Positions 55,201 to 63,818 of a stretch of DNA of 64,000 nucleotides are shown piece after piece. How positions within the stretch are numbered: position 1 is the first letter of the stretch; every line of letters begins with the position of its first letter. Both the position numbers and the translations under genes were made by a program. The DNA is from an uncultured Collinsella sp. (GTDB taxonomy: Bacteria; Actinomycetota; Coriobacteriia; Coriobacteriales; Coriobacteriaceae), in NCBI GenBank assembly GCA_900541695.1, contig UQKL01000011.1, positions 16,896 to 80,895 of the forward strand, written 5' to 3'. A model generated the notes under the pieces. The model worked only from the letters and a program-made list of their open reading frames with translations, did not search any database and was not told where the DNA came from.

Positions 55201-55764
55201 CTTTGCCTTGGCGTCCTTGAGCGCCTGGGTCTTATCCTCGACACTCTTGTTGGCCTGTTCGAGCTGATCGTTCAGGTCGCCCAGCTTCTTCTGCTGCTGC
55301 TCGGTCTTTTCGACGGCAGCTTTGAGCTCGTCAATCTTCTCCTGGAGCGCGGCGACTTCTGCTGCGTTCTGCTCGATTTCGTTGTCGCTCACAGCCTGCG
55401 AGGCCTGATTCTTTTGCTGCTGTGCCTGTTTTTGAGACTGGCCCGCCGCATCGGCCTTCTTCTGAGCCGCATCGTAGGCGGCCTGAGCGTCCTTGAGCTG
55501 CTTTGCCGACTCCTCTGCCAGCTGGGCAGCCGTCTTTACGACCGCATGGTTACCGGCGGCAACGGTATTCTCTACAGAACTACCCCCCCCCTGAACAGAA
55601 TCGCCGTTACCGGTTGACGGTGCGGCGATTGCCGCCAGCGGCGACATGAGCGGCTGAGCGATGAGGCCCGCCGTCAAAACGGTTGCGACGGCGCGGTTGG
55701 CAACGCCCTTGACGTTGACGGCCTTAGCCCGAGGCTCAAAGTGTTGTGGACTGTAGTTTGCCAT
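52288..55764 (-). CDS. Cell-wall-anchored coiled-coil surface protein with a CAP domain
   Basis: The 1,158-residue surface protein begins with an N-terminal signal (about 1-48, ending SPLAAIAA). Long Ala/Lys/Gln/Asp-rich coiled coil covers about 75-480, then a CAP (SCP/PR-1-like) domain at about 500-690 with GHSNCYFDNGENLA and CGHYLNII. A second coiled coil spans 690-1,085. The C-terminus has an LAQTG anchor motif, a hydrophobic stretch and RRRKHM, a variant sortase signal. The layout resembles streptococcal surface exclusion proteins. A run of nine G encodes residues 59-61. The ATG follows AAAGGGAG. Confidence 0.85.
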   Translation of the reverse strand: MANYSPQHFEPRAKAVNVKGVANRAVATVLTAGLIAQPLMSPLAAIAAPSTGNGDSVQGGGSSVENTVAAGNHAVVKTAAQLAEESAKQLKDAQAAYDAAQKKADAAGQSQKQAQQQKNQASQAVSDNEIEQNAAEVAALQEKIDELKAAVEKTEQQQKKLGDLNDQLEQANKSVEDKTQALKDAKAKQDEAKKALDDAQAKLEAMGMDEYEAAKKAVEDAQAKLDDANKAVTTAQDNLDQAKAAEASAQQEKQNTEAALTSAQAKKQETAAALAAATTARDNAQQKFNQAQAALDAAVSGTGVDLSALEAAKKAAAGELKTAQAELNAATDADATAQTNLQAAQAAVAAAQEKANAANAAVASAQSAYDAANKEYNAAASERDAAKTAYEQAQQTEADKKAEYDRLVEVRNQKHSEWETACAESTTAENAYDAANAEVEKLNQQIADLKSNMTVDQNVINQGMFGFMNYIIGGSQFTATQKKNAQDAVSMLTGADDKAEWYDQYVDQDMSRDTNPLSLEQMRNALTYLDTQNNLRKANGQSALSVSLRMTVAAALNASYSSNIWGHSNCYFDNGENLAGGGGAYTGGETEDTLGWPYTGLYTQEKAKFDKYVEQYGDALGSHRYDSYYIYQHYNKDVKIYDECGHYLNIIDAGTKAIGIATGSGKNTDSEVTIFDYSADSTQADFTVSEFKKLLNDYIDSAYNAGGTQEQKEQLKQLQNKLAEAQKNFGIARKAYFAAVNKQDAAHDAYTAADTNVNTAKGEYEKSKSGTAAAKTAYDAAKDALGGIDIESLKQNLDAAKSKAATAQAALDKANATLADSKTKAADAAAHKAKARSARDAAKVKSDQANEAYDNATASVKDLTAKRDAAKTDLANKQVTLDEAKKADDAAQAGVDKAQAADVHAATALSDAKQAVAAKKQALSDAQEKVKAAEGDLATANKAFERFAGAQKAVDDAKAAYDAAVAGVADAQKQLDAANEVVVDANLEIVKAKAELANDEALKADLEAVDHKASLAAGTTGNEKLVKLNAAYARYKAAVDAAAGLKAALSDADAKLSDANDAYAAALAELGDAKDALAAAQAEYDKYHPKAEPQSKPQAKPQVTQAAAKASAAKKQTTSGVLAQTGDTSALVGEVFVIGGVTLVAAGVTLGDRRRKHM
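55583..55591 (-). repeat. Homopolymer of nine G on the coding strand of the surface gene
   Basis: The tract encodes QGGGS just after the signal peptide. Loss or gain of one base would shift the frame and stop translation early, so it is a candidate for slipped-strand phase variation. Confidence 0.7.
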
Positions 55765-55829
55765 GGCTTTCTCCCTTTGACACGGATGTATCCATACGCT
55801 TCAAACTGTAGGTGCCGGTTTTTGAATTC

Positions 55830-55844
55830 TGTTGCGCAACATTG
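55830..55844 (-). promoter_or_regulatory. Shared palindrome upstream of the surface protein gene
   Basis: CAATGTTGCGCAACA is identical to 39615-39629. It lies 66 bases upstream of the ATG, near where a -35 box would be. The rest of the 55765-56071 gap shows no gene. Confidence 0.55.
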
Positions 55845-56071
55845 GTCACCGGCGGAGTTTTTGAAATTCGCGCTCTCGTGCTTCACAATTTCGTCACATA
55901 TGTAGGAGCTGGTGCATCATATTCTTGCGGGATCGAATTGAGCCTGTGATTTGCATTTGCTCCCGCGTCATCCGCCCTATCGGATCCCGCATCCAACAGA
56001 CACCCCGCCCGCCACGGTGTAGAGTTAGGACAACGGGCGCGTTGCGCGGCCCGTGCCAGAACGAGGTGGAC

Positions 56072-57211
56072 ATGGAACTCGACAAACAACAGATCAAGCG
56101 ACTACGCGAACGCCATCACCGGCGCCACGGCATCCGCCCCGCCCATAGCGAGGCCATGGAGAACGCCACCCGCTTCCTAAAGCAAGCGTTCAATATTCGC
56201 GAGGGTCGCGCGCCCTACCACGTGATTCGCAAGCGCTTTGTAAACGGGGCACGCCTGACCGGCTCTCACCTGTGCATCCTCATCATCGCCATGCTCATCG
56301 CAAGCATCGGCCTCGATATCGACTCGGACATCGCCATCGTGGGCGCCATGCTCATCTGCCCGCTCATGGGCTCGGTTCTTGCCATGGCATACGGCATTGC
56401 CACGCTCGACCGCGAGATTACCGTCGAAGCCGTCGCCGGCCTTGCGCTGCAGATGGCCTTTTGCCTGGTCACGTCCACGCTGTACTTTAAGCTCTCGCCC
56501 CTTGGCACCACCACGGCCGCCATCATCGACAACTCGACACCGACTGTGTGGGACCTCGCCGTCGCGCTCGCGGGCGGCTTTGCGGGCGGCCTAGGCAACT
56601 CGCGCGACCAGGAACCCGCCACGCTCATCGCCGGCGTGGCCGTGGCGACCGCGCTCATGCCGCCCCTGTGCGCGGCGGGTTATGGCATTGCCATCGCGAG
56701 CGGGTCGCTGTTCCTTTCAGCCCTCTACGAGTTTGGCATCAACGTCGTCTTTATCGCGCTGGCGGCCGAAGCCGTATTGCTTCTTTTACGTGTACCGCTC
56801 AAGCGCGACCTCAACGGCGACGGCATCGTGACCGCCGAGGAAAATGCCGAGGTCGATGAGCTGTCACGCAAGGTGCGCCGCCGCATTATTGTGGGCACGG
56901 TAGTCTTTGCCATCCCCTGTATCGTTATGACGGCGGGGTCCATTGGCTCGGCGCAGGTCGGCGTGCAGGACGGCTATGGCGTCACCGAAACCACGCGCGA
57001 GCTTGCGGCGGTACTGCCAGGCTTTAAGGATTACACCGTCGCCGTCGAGACCTCGGCCACCGAAGGGGACGAGGAGGGCATCGTCGAGCGCGAGATTGTC
57101 GCCCATGTGACAACGAGCGAGGCACTCGGGGAGCACGACCGTCGCGTTGCCCGCAAACTCATCGACCTCAACGTGCCCGAACTCGATCGCGTTGAGTTTG
57201 ATGTGAAGTGA
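56072..57211 (+). CDS. DUF389 membrane protein with an EF-hand-like loop
   Basis: The 379 residues have an N-terminal basic region, then several membrane segments with AMLICPLMGSVLAMAYG and TLIAGVAVATALMPPLCAAGYG, both typical of DUF389. In the loop after about residue 240 lies DLNGDGIVTAEE, a good match to a calcium-binding EF-hand loop, which is unusual for the family. The start at 56072 follows GAGGTGGAC; longer readings have no support. Function is unknown. Confidence 0.82.
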   Translation: MELDKQQIKRLRERHHRRHGIRPAHSEAMENATRFLKQAFNIREGRAPYHVIRKRFVNGARLTGSHLCILIIAMLIASIGLDIDSDIAIVGAMLICPLMGSVLAMAYGIATLDREITVEAVAGLALQMAFCLVTSTLYFKLSPLGTTTAAIIDNSTPTVWDLAVALAGGFAGGLGNSRDQEPATLIAGVAVATALMPPLCAAGYGIAIASGSLFLSALYEFGINVVFIALAAEAVLLLLRVPLKRDLNGDGIVTAEENAEVDELSRKVRRRIIVGTVVFAIPCIVMTAGSIGSAQVGVQDGYGVTETTRELAAVLPGFKDYTVAVETSATEGDEEGIVEREIVAHVTTSEALGEHDRRVARKLIDLNVPELDRVEFDVK

Positions 57212-57285
57212 TGCCGGCGCGGGATGAATGCTCGCACGGACGCAAGCTACGACAAGGCACAGACGCGATACGGACACGAGCAAAT

Positions 57286-57316
57286 AGCGGGGTGCAGTTC
57301 ACACCCGCACCCCGCT
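57286..57316 (+). terminator. Terminator of the DUF389 gene
   Basis: AGCGGGGTGC and GCACCCCGCT form a perfect 10-bp stem; a TTTT follows a few bases on. Confidence 0.75.
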
Positions 57317-57336
57317 CGCTGTTTTATTGCCGTGAA

Positions 57337-57786
57337 TCAACTGGCCGGATCGACATCGCCAGACTCCACCGTAAACGCCGGATCGGTGCTCACAAGATAA
57401 AATCGGGTCACCTTAGTATTTCTAATTAGGTAAATCTGCCCCTGATTGCGCCGGCGCGATATATACGCCACGTGGACCGTACCGAATTCTTCGCCGTTTT
57501 CCTTCTTTAATACCAGGATATTGGGATCATCCGTACGCTTAAACTGCCCGTCTGTGCAGATTCCGTCTTTGTCGACCAGCTGCCATCGACAATTGTCCTC
57601 CTCAAGAAAGGCCAGGGTTTCCAGACTTGTTTTGTCATCCCGATAGTAACCGTCAATGGCAAAGCCTTCGGAAACGCATTCCTGCATATAGGATGTTTCT
57701 CGACTTATAGCAAACATCCCCGTAGCGCCCAGGAGCACAGCCAGGCAGACCACTGCAAGGGTTATCGAGACAAAACGGCGGCTCAT
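57337..57786 (-). CDS. Small membrane-anchored protein of unknown function
   Basis: The 149-residue protein has an N-terminal hydrophobic helix (about 5-25) with basic residues before it, so it is probably anchored with the rest outside. Two cysteines (in QECVSEGF and DGICTDGQF) and a third in NCRWQL may form disulfides. I do not recognise the family. The base composition is less G+C-rich than neighbouring genes. Confidence 0.5.
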   Translation of the reverse strand: MSRRFVSITLAVVCLAVLLGATGMFAISRETSYMQECVSEGFAIDGYYRDDKTSLETLAFLEEDNCRWQLVDKDGICTDGQFKRTDDPNILVLKKENGEEFGTVHVAYISRRRNQGQIYLIRNTKVTRFYLVSTDPAFTVESGDVDPAS

Positions 57787-58018
57787 GTTAGCCAGCCCGA
57801 TACTTGTTTAACGGAACACGAAACATACTTGGTACCTCCGATATCAGGGCAAACGTCACCTACGGCCTGCCGGCAATCATATGTTTCCAACATCAAACCA
57901 TATGGTTACAACTCGTTGGAGATAGGTTCCATGAACGGACGATAATTTGCGGCGAACGGCTACATATGTTCATTATCTCAGGGTTCTGGAGGCAATTTTT
58001 GGTGCCACCGAGACGTTG

Positions 58019-58151
58019 TTTTCGGAAGTATGCGGCAAATTCCGGAGCCCTCGAGCACACCTCGGTTTTTCGCCAATAAAACCGCAGGTACAGAGCTTGA
58101 ACATACCCGGTGTGCTCGGCCTATTCAGATTTTGCCGCATACTTCCGAAAT
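58019..58151. repeat. Fold-back element upstream of the terminator of the activator gene
   Basis: TTCGGAAGTATGCGGCAAA starts the left arm (58021-58060) and its near-complement ends the right arm (58110-58149). Both arms continue through GAGCACAC/GTGTGCTC. The interior is non-coding. Bases 57787-58018 show no gene. Confidence 0.7.
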
Positions 58152-58202
58152 CTAAGTTCGCAAAGGATGATAGTTGGGGCGTTTACGCAACATATGTCCA
58201 GC

Positions 58203-58239
58203 AAAAACGGGTGGCAGCCGGCATGGCTGCCACCCGTTT
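58203..58239 (-). terminator. Terminator of the activator-like gene
   Basis: AAACGGGTGGCAGCC and GGCTGCCACCCGTTT form a perfect 15-bp stem with a T run on the minus strand. Confidence 0.9.
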
Positions 58240-58267
58240 CTCTCATATCCAGCCCAAAGCAGGCCAG

Positions 58268-61200
58268 TTACTTCTTAATGCCGCGCCCCAAGCGCTCGGC
58301 GACCGACGCCACGGCCTTCTCGCTGACCGAATCGCAACTCACACAGCCGTCGTGAGCACGCATCTGGCCGGTGACCTCGTCCATCGCGAGCGGCGCTACC
58401 TTCTCGAGCTTAAAGCCCTTGCCGGCGCGCATGTTTTCCTTTGCCACGCTGATCATGAGCTTAATGCGGTTGAGCTGGTTGACCTCGGACGCACCGGGGT
58501 CGTAGTCCACCGCGACGATGTTGCTCTCGGGATGCTGACGGCGCAGCTCCTTGATCACGGCCTTGCCCACCACGTGGTTGGGCAGGCACGCGAAGGGCTG
58601 CGTGCAGATGATGTTGGGTGCGCCATGGTCGATGAGGTCGAGCATCTCGGCCGTGAGCAGCCAGCCCTCGCCCATGTTATTGCACACCGAAAGCACCGTG
58701 CGGGCCTTGTCGGCCATGGTGCCGATGCGCTCGGGCGCCTCAAAGCGGCGGGACTTCTCGAGCAGTTCTTCCACCGGCGTGCGCATCCAGTCCACCAGCT
58801 TAATGAGCGCCTGCATACCAGCGCGCGTAGTGGCAGAGCTACCCAGCTCGTCTTTCTGCAGCTCGGCGTTGCTCATGGAGTACAGGAAGAAGTCGAGCAG
58901 ACCCGGCACCACAGCCTCGCAGCCCTCGCGCTCGATCACGTCGACCACATGGTTGTTGGCCGTGGGATGGAACTTGACCAAGATCTCACCGACCACGCCC
59001 ACGCGCGGCTTGGTACCCTCGCCCACGAGCGGCATGGTGTCGAACGCGCGGATGGCTTCACGCGCAAGCTTGGTGTAGTTGTGCCTGTTGAACTTAGGCG
59101 CCAGCTTGCGGGCTCGTGCCATGTACTCCTCGTAGAGCGCGTTGGCGGCACCGGGCGTGGCCTCGTACGGGCGGCAGCGATAGAGCATCTGCATCATCAC
59201 GTCGCCAAAGAGCACCGCGTAGACTGCCTGCTTAAGCAGCGCCGGCGTAATCTTAAAGCCGGGGTTGTCCTCGCCGAGCGCCACGGCCGAAAGCGAGATC
59301 ACCGGGATCTCGGGGTGGCCGCTCTCGCGCAGGGCCTTGCGGATGAGCGCGATGTAGTTGGTGGCACGGCAGCCGCCGCCGGTCTGGCTGATGACCACGG
59401 CCGTCTTGGACAGGTCGTACCGACCGCTCTCGATGGCCTCCATAATCTGGCCGGTCACCAAAATGGACGGATAGCAAATGTCGTTGTTCACGTAGCGCAG
59501 GCCAGCCTCGACGGCATCGTGATCGGTCGAGGGCAGCAGCTCAAGGTTGTAGCCGGCACCGCGGAACACTTCTTTGACCAGGTCAAAGTGGATCGGCGCC
59601 ATCTGCGGGCACAGGATGGTGTAGCCCTCGTCGCGCATCTGCTCGGTAAAGGGCACCTTGGGCCACGCGGTCGAAGCACTCTCGCGCTGCTCCTCGAACG
59701 TGTACTTGCGGCTCGCGAACGCGGGGGCATCCGTGGAGGGTGCCACCGGTGCGGCGTCGCCCTGCTCATAAGCCTCGCCCGCGGCGGTTGCCTCGGCCAG
59801 ACGCTCGGCCTCCTGGTCCTTGAGCGCTGCCATGAGTGAGCGGATGCGGATGCGCGCGGCGCCCAGGTTGGACACCTCGTCGATCTTGAGCACGGTGTAG
59901 ATCTTGCCGCTGGCTTCCAGGATCTCCTGCACCTGATCGGTGGTCAGAGCATCGAGACCGCAGCCGAAGGAATTGAGCTGAATCAGGTCCAGGTCGTTGC
60001 GCATGGTCACAAAGCGGGCGACGGCGTACAGGCGGCTGTGGTACATCCACTGGTCGACGACGCGAATCGGGCGCTCGGGCTTCACCAGATGTGCGAGCGA
60101 ATCCTCGGTAAAGACCGCAAATCCAAAGCTCGAGATAAGCTCGGGCAGGGCGTGGTTGATCTCGGGGTCGTTATGGTAGGGGCGACCGGCGAGCACGATG
60201 CCGTGGCCACCGTGGTCCTCGACCCACTTAAGGGCCTCCTCGCCCATGGTCTGGATGTCCTCGTGGAAACGCGCATCGGCCTCAAAGGCGGCGTTGACGG
60301 CGGCATCGACCTCGGAACGCGTGATCTTGGGACCGCGCACGCGACCGCGACCGGCTTGCGCATCGGCCACACGGTCGACGGCGAGCACCTGATACAGGCG
60401 GCGCTTGAGCTCGGTCTTATCGTGATACGGCACAAACGGGTACAGGAACTCGATATTCTGCTCGCGGATCTCGTCGATGTTGAGTGCCAACGCCGTGGGG
60501 TAGCTCATGACGATGGGGCAGTTGTAACAGTTACCGGCGGTCGGGTCCTCTTTGCGCTCCCAGCGCACGCACGGCATCCAGATAAAGTCGACATCGCGGT
60601 CGATGAGGTTCATAACGTGGCCGTGGCTCATCTTGGCCGGATAGCACACGCTCTCGGACGGCATGGACTCGATGCCCGCCTGGTAGGTCTTCTTGCTCGA
60701 CTGGTCGGACAGCTGCACGCTAAAGCCCAGGCGCGTAAAGAACGCATGCCAGAAGGGGTAGTTCTCGTACATATTGAGCGCGCGGGGAATGCCGACTGTG
60801 CCGCGCGGGGCCTCGTCGGGGCTCAGGACCTCGCGGTTAAAGAGCAGCTCGTTTTTCTTTTTGAAGAGGTTGGGGGCCTCGGTCTTTTGCTTTTTGTGGC
60901 CGGCACCCTTCTCGCAGCGGTTGCCGGTAATGAAGCGCCTGCCGCCACCAAAGTCGTTGACGGTAAGCTGGCAGTTGTTAGAGCAACGGCCGCAGCGGAC
61001 ATGCTTTTGCGTCACGGTAAGGTGCGCGATGTCCTCAGCCGAAAGGATGGTCGAGATGCCATCGGCGCCGGCGCGATCGCGGGCGAGCAGGGCCGCACCA
61101 TAGGCGCCCATGCAGCCGGCGATGTCGGGACGTACGGCGTGAACGCCCGTGAGCTGCTCAAACGCGCGCAGCGTAGCATCGGACATAAAGGTGCCGCCCT

Positions 61201-63064
61201 GGACGATCACCTGGCTGCCGATCTCCTTGGGGTCGCGCAGCTTAATGACCTTGAACAGGGCGTTCTTGATGACGGAATAGGACAGGCCGGCCGCGATGTC
61301 GCCCACCGTGGCACCTTCCTTTTGCGCCTGCTTGACGCGCGAGTTCATAAAGACCGTGCAGCGGCTGCCCAGGTCGACCGGGGCCTTGGCATGGATGGCG
61401 GCATCGGCGAACGCGCGCACGTCCATGTTCATGGACACGGCGAAGCTCTCGATAAAGCTACCGCAACCCGACGAGCAGGCCTCGTTGAGCATGATGTGCT
61501 CAATCACGCCGTCCTTGACGCGCAGGCACTTCATGTCCTGGCCACCAATGTCCAAGATGAACTCGACGCCGGGCAGGAACGCCTTGGCGCCGCGCAGGTG
61601 CGCAACGGTCTCGATTTCGCCCGAGTCGGCCTTGAGGGCCTCGATGAGCAGCGCCTCGCCGTAGCCCGTGGTGGTCACGTGGCCGATGGTGCAGCCGGCA
61701 GGAATGTGGTTGTAGAAATCGGCCATGATAACCTTGGCCGTGCCCAGGATGTCACCGTTGTTGTTGCCATACCAAGTGTGCAGCAGCTGACCGTCCTCGC
61801 CCACAAGTGCGGCCTTCATGGTGGTGGAGCCGGCGTCGATGCCGATGAACACGCGGCCGGTGTAGCCGTCGAGCTTGCCCTTGGGGACGACTTCCTTGTC
61901 GTGGCGGTTCTTGAACTCAGCAAAGTCCTCGTCGGTGGCAAAGAGCGGATCCAGGCGCTCGACCTCGGCACCCTGTGTGTCACCCAGGGCATCGATGGCC
62001 TCAATGAGCTGCGGGAACGTGCTGAGCTTGTTGGACTCGTGCGCCATGGCGGCGCCGCTTGCCACAAACAGGTGGGCGTTTTGGGGCACAATGCGGTGCT
62101 CCTCGTCCAGGTTGAGCGTGAGGTAGAAGCGGTGGCGCAGCTCGGAGAGGTACTGCAGCGGGCCGCCAAGGAAGGCGACGTTGCCGCGGATGGGGCGACC
62201 GCACGCCAGACCCGAGATGGTCTGGGTCACGACGGCCTGGAAGATGGAGGCGGCCACATCCTCGGGACGGGCACCCTCGTTGAGCAGCGGTTGCACGTCG
62301 GTCTTGGCAAATACGCCGCAGCGACTGGCGATGGGATAGATGGTGGTCGCGTTGGCCGCGAGCTCGTTGAGGCCGCTGGCATCGGTGTGCAGCAGGGTGG
62401 CCATCTGATCGATGAAGGCGCCCGTGCCGCCGGCGCAGGTGCCGTTCATGCGCTGCTCGATGCCGTTATCGAAGTAGATGATCTTGGCGTCCTCGCCGCC
62501 CAGCTCGATGGCGACGTCGGTGGCAGGGATGAGGGTCTCGACGGCGCGTTTGCTGGCGATGACCTCCTGGACAAACTCCAGGTCGAGCCACTGGGACAGC
62601 AGCAGGCCGCCCGAGCCGGTAATGGCGCAGGTCATCTGGGCCGTCGGCAGCACGGTCGCAGCGCCCGCGAACAGGTCGCGGGCGCAAGCGCGGACATCGG
62701 TGTGATGACGCTGGTACTTGGCGTAGACGATCTGGTTGTCGTCGTTGAGCACGGCGAGCTTAACGGTGGTGGAGCCCACGTCGATGCCCAGGTGCAGGTT
62801 GCCGCGGGCGGCCTCGGGGTTGAAGATCGCGCCTTCGGGGGCGTGGGCGGCGGCTACGGGCTCGACAGCGGTGGCTGTGGTTACGCCAGTCGGTACGCCG
62901 GCGACGATTGCCTCCCCCGCTGCATTCTTGGCCTCGGCGACTGCCCCGGCAACTTTCTCGGCAGCAGCGGTCGCCGCCTTCTGCGCGGCATCCGCCACGG
63001 CGGGCGCGGCCTCACGCGCGGCAGCGACCATACGGTCCTTAATGCCCTCGACGAGTTTGCTCAT
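58268..63064 (-). CDS. Double BadF/HgdC-type ATPase, 2-hydroxyacyl-CoA dehydratase activator-like protein
   Basis: The 1,598 residues begin with an Ala-rich, helix-prone extension (1-85), then two ASKHA ATPase domains of the BadF/HgdC type (GIDVGSTT at 93-100 and GIDAGSTT near 405). Their cysteine motifs are CAGGTGAF and CSSGCGSF. A CGRCSNNC cluster near 689 and a DUF2229 region from about 758 follow. A C-terminal part resembles dehydratase subunits. HgdC proteins pass electrons at the cost of ATP to a dehydratase; the substrate is not evident. It lies 12 bases downstream of the TetR gene. Confidence 0.85.
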   Translation of the reverse strand: MSKLVEGIKDRMVAAAREAAPAVADAAQKAATAAAEKVAGAVAEAKNAAGEAIVAGVPTGVTTATAVEPVAAAHAPEGAIFNPEAARGNLHLGIDVGSTTVKLAVLNDDNQIVYAKYQRHHTDVRACARDLFAGAATVLPTAQMTCAITGSGGLLLSQWLDLEFVQEVIASKRAVETLIPATDVAIELGGEDAKIIYFDNGIEQRMNGTCAGGTGAFIDQMATLLHTDASGLNELAANATTIYPIASRCGVFAKTDVQPLLNEGARPEDVAASIFQAVVTQTISGLACGRPIRGNVAFLGGPLQYLSELRHRFYLTLNLDEEHRIVPQNAHLFVASGAAMAHESNKLSTFPQLIEAIDALGDTQGAEVERLDPLFATDEDFAEFKNRHDKEVVPKGKLDGYTGRVFIGIDAGSTTMKAALVGEDGQLLHTWYGNNNGDILGTAKVIMADFYNHIPAGCTIGHVTTTGYGEALLIEALKADSGEIETVAHLRGAKAFLPGVEFILDIGGQDMKCLRVKDGVIEHIMLNEACSSGCGSFIESFAVSMNMDVRAFADAAIHAKAPVDLGSRCTVFMNSRVKQAQKEGATVGDIAAGLSYSVIKNALFKVIKLRDPKEIGSQVIVQGGTFMSDATLRAFEQLTGVHAVRPDIAGCMGAYGAALLARDRAGADGISTILSAEDIAHLTVTQKHVRCGRCSNNCQLTVNDFGGGRRFITGNRCEKGAGHKKQKTEAPNLFKKKNELLFNREVLSPDEAPRGTVGIPRALNMYENYPFWHAFFTRLGFSVQLSDQSSKKTYQAGIESMPSESVCYPAKMSHGHVMNLIDRDVDFIWMPCVRWERKEDPTAGNCYNCPIVMSYPTALALNIDEIREQNIEFLYPFVPYHDKTELKRRLYQVLAVDRVADAQAGRGRVRGPKITRSEVDAAVNAAFEADARFHEDIQTMGEEALKWVEDHGGHGIVLAGRPYHNDPEINHALPELISSFGFAVFTEDSLAHLVKPERPIRVVDQWMYHSRLYAVARFVTMRNDLDLIQLNSFGCGLDALTTDQVQEILEASGKIYTVLKIDEVSNLGAARIRIRSLMAALKDQEAERLAEATAAGEAYEQGDAAPVAPSTDAPAFASRKYTFEEQRESASTAWPKVPFTEQMRDEGYTILCPQMAPIHFDLVKEVFRGAGYNLELLPSTDHDAVEAGLRYVNNDICYPSILVTGQIMEAIESGRYDLSKTAVVISQTGGGCRATNYIALIRKALRESGHPEIPVISLSAVALGEDNPGFKITPALLKQAVYAVLFGDVMMQMLYRCRPYEATPGAANALYEEYMARARKLAPKFNRHNYTKLAREAIRAFDTMPLVGEGTKPRVGVVGEILVKFHPTANNHVVDVIEREGCEAVVPGLLDFFLYSMSNAELQKDELGSSATTRAGMQALIKLVDWMRTPVEELLEKSRRFEAPERIGTMADKARTVLSVCNNMGEGWLLTAEMLDLIDHGAPNIICTQPFACLPNHVVGKAVIKELRRQHPESNIVAVDYDPGASEVNQLNRIKLMISVAKENMRAGKGFKLEKVAPLAMDEVTGQMRAHDGCVSCDSVSEKAVASVAERLGRGIKK

Positions 63065-63076
63065 CTGTCTCTCCTC

Positions 63077-63787
63077 TTAGTTATGGGACTCAACGGACAC
63101 GGCGGTGTCGACCGCGTCTTCGAGCTGCAAGTTCAATAGCTTCATGCCGTATTCCGGCACGTTGATATCGATGGGTTGGCCATACAAGTCGCCGGGACGC
63201 ACAAAGGCGATAACCGTCATAATGCGCGCCATGGCCTCGGGCGATTCGGTGAGCCCGCGCTCATACCAGCGTTGGAGCAGACCGACCTCGGCACTCACGA
63301 CGAAGGTGACGTAGTAGTCAAAGAACGTACCCAGCGCCAGGCCCAAAATACCCGTCTGCGCACGCGGCACCACGGCCTCACGCGCGGTGTCGATAATCTT
63401 TTTAATGAAGGCTTGATCGCCGCCCGGGCCCAGCAGCGATCCGATCAGATCGCGGTTGGCCGCAAGATAGCGCAGCAGCTCAACCGAACCAGGTGCTGGC
63501 TCGAGCTCATCGATGCTGCGATACAGATCGGGCAGATGAGCTGCGGTAATGAGCTCAACGTGCTCGCGGATCTCAGCCAGCAGACTTTCCTCGATCTGAT
63601 TGATAAAGTCGGGAATATCGCGGTAGTGCGAATAGAACGTGCGGCGCGTAAGGCCGGCACGCTCGGTGAGCGACGCGACATTAATGCGCGAAAGATCGCC
63701 GCTTTCGGCAAGCTCGCTGGCAAGTGCCTGGCGAAGGGCGCGCTGCGAGCGAAGGGACCTGCGATCGCATTTCTCGAGCTGGGACAA
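63077..63787 (-). CDS. TetR family transcriptional regulator
   Basis: The 236 residues have an N-terminal helix-turn-helix (about 32-52: VASLTERAGLTRRTFYSHY), the TetR signature. A C-terminal ligand domain follows. The start is TTG at 63785-63787, with AGGAGG four bases upstream. It is followed after 12 bases by the activator-like gene, which it probably controls together with itself. Confidence 0.9.
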   Translation of the reverse strand: MSQLEKCDRRSLRSQRALRQALASELAESGDLSRINVASLTERAGLTRRTFYSHYRDIPDFINQIEESLLAEIREHVELITAAHLPDLYRSIDELEPAPGSVELLRYLAANRDLIGSLLGPGGDQAFIKKIIDTAREAVVPRAQTGILGLALGTFFDYYVTFVVSAEVGLLQRWYERGLTESPEAMARIMTVIAFVRPGDLYGQPIDINVPEYGMKLLNLQLEDAVDTAVSVESHN

Positions 63788-63818
63788 GCGTCCTCCTTGT
63801 TACTCAGCCTGTGCGCTA

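Noticed and set aside
60038..63139. Open frame of 1,033 codons on the plus strand
   Set aside because: It is fully antisense to the activator-like gene, lacks a plausible start and shows the Gly/Val/Leu/Asp/Arg bias of a codon-shadow frame.
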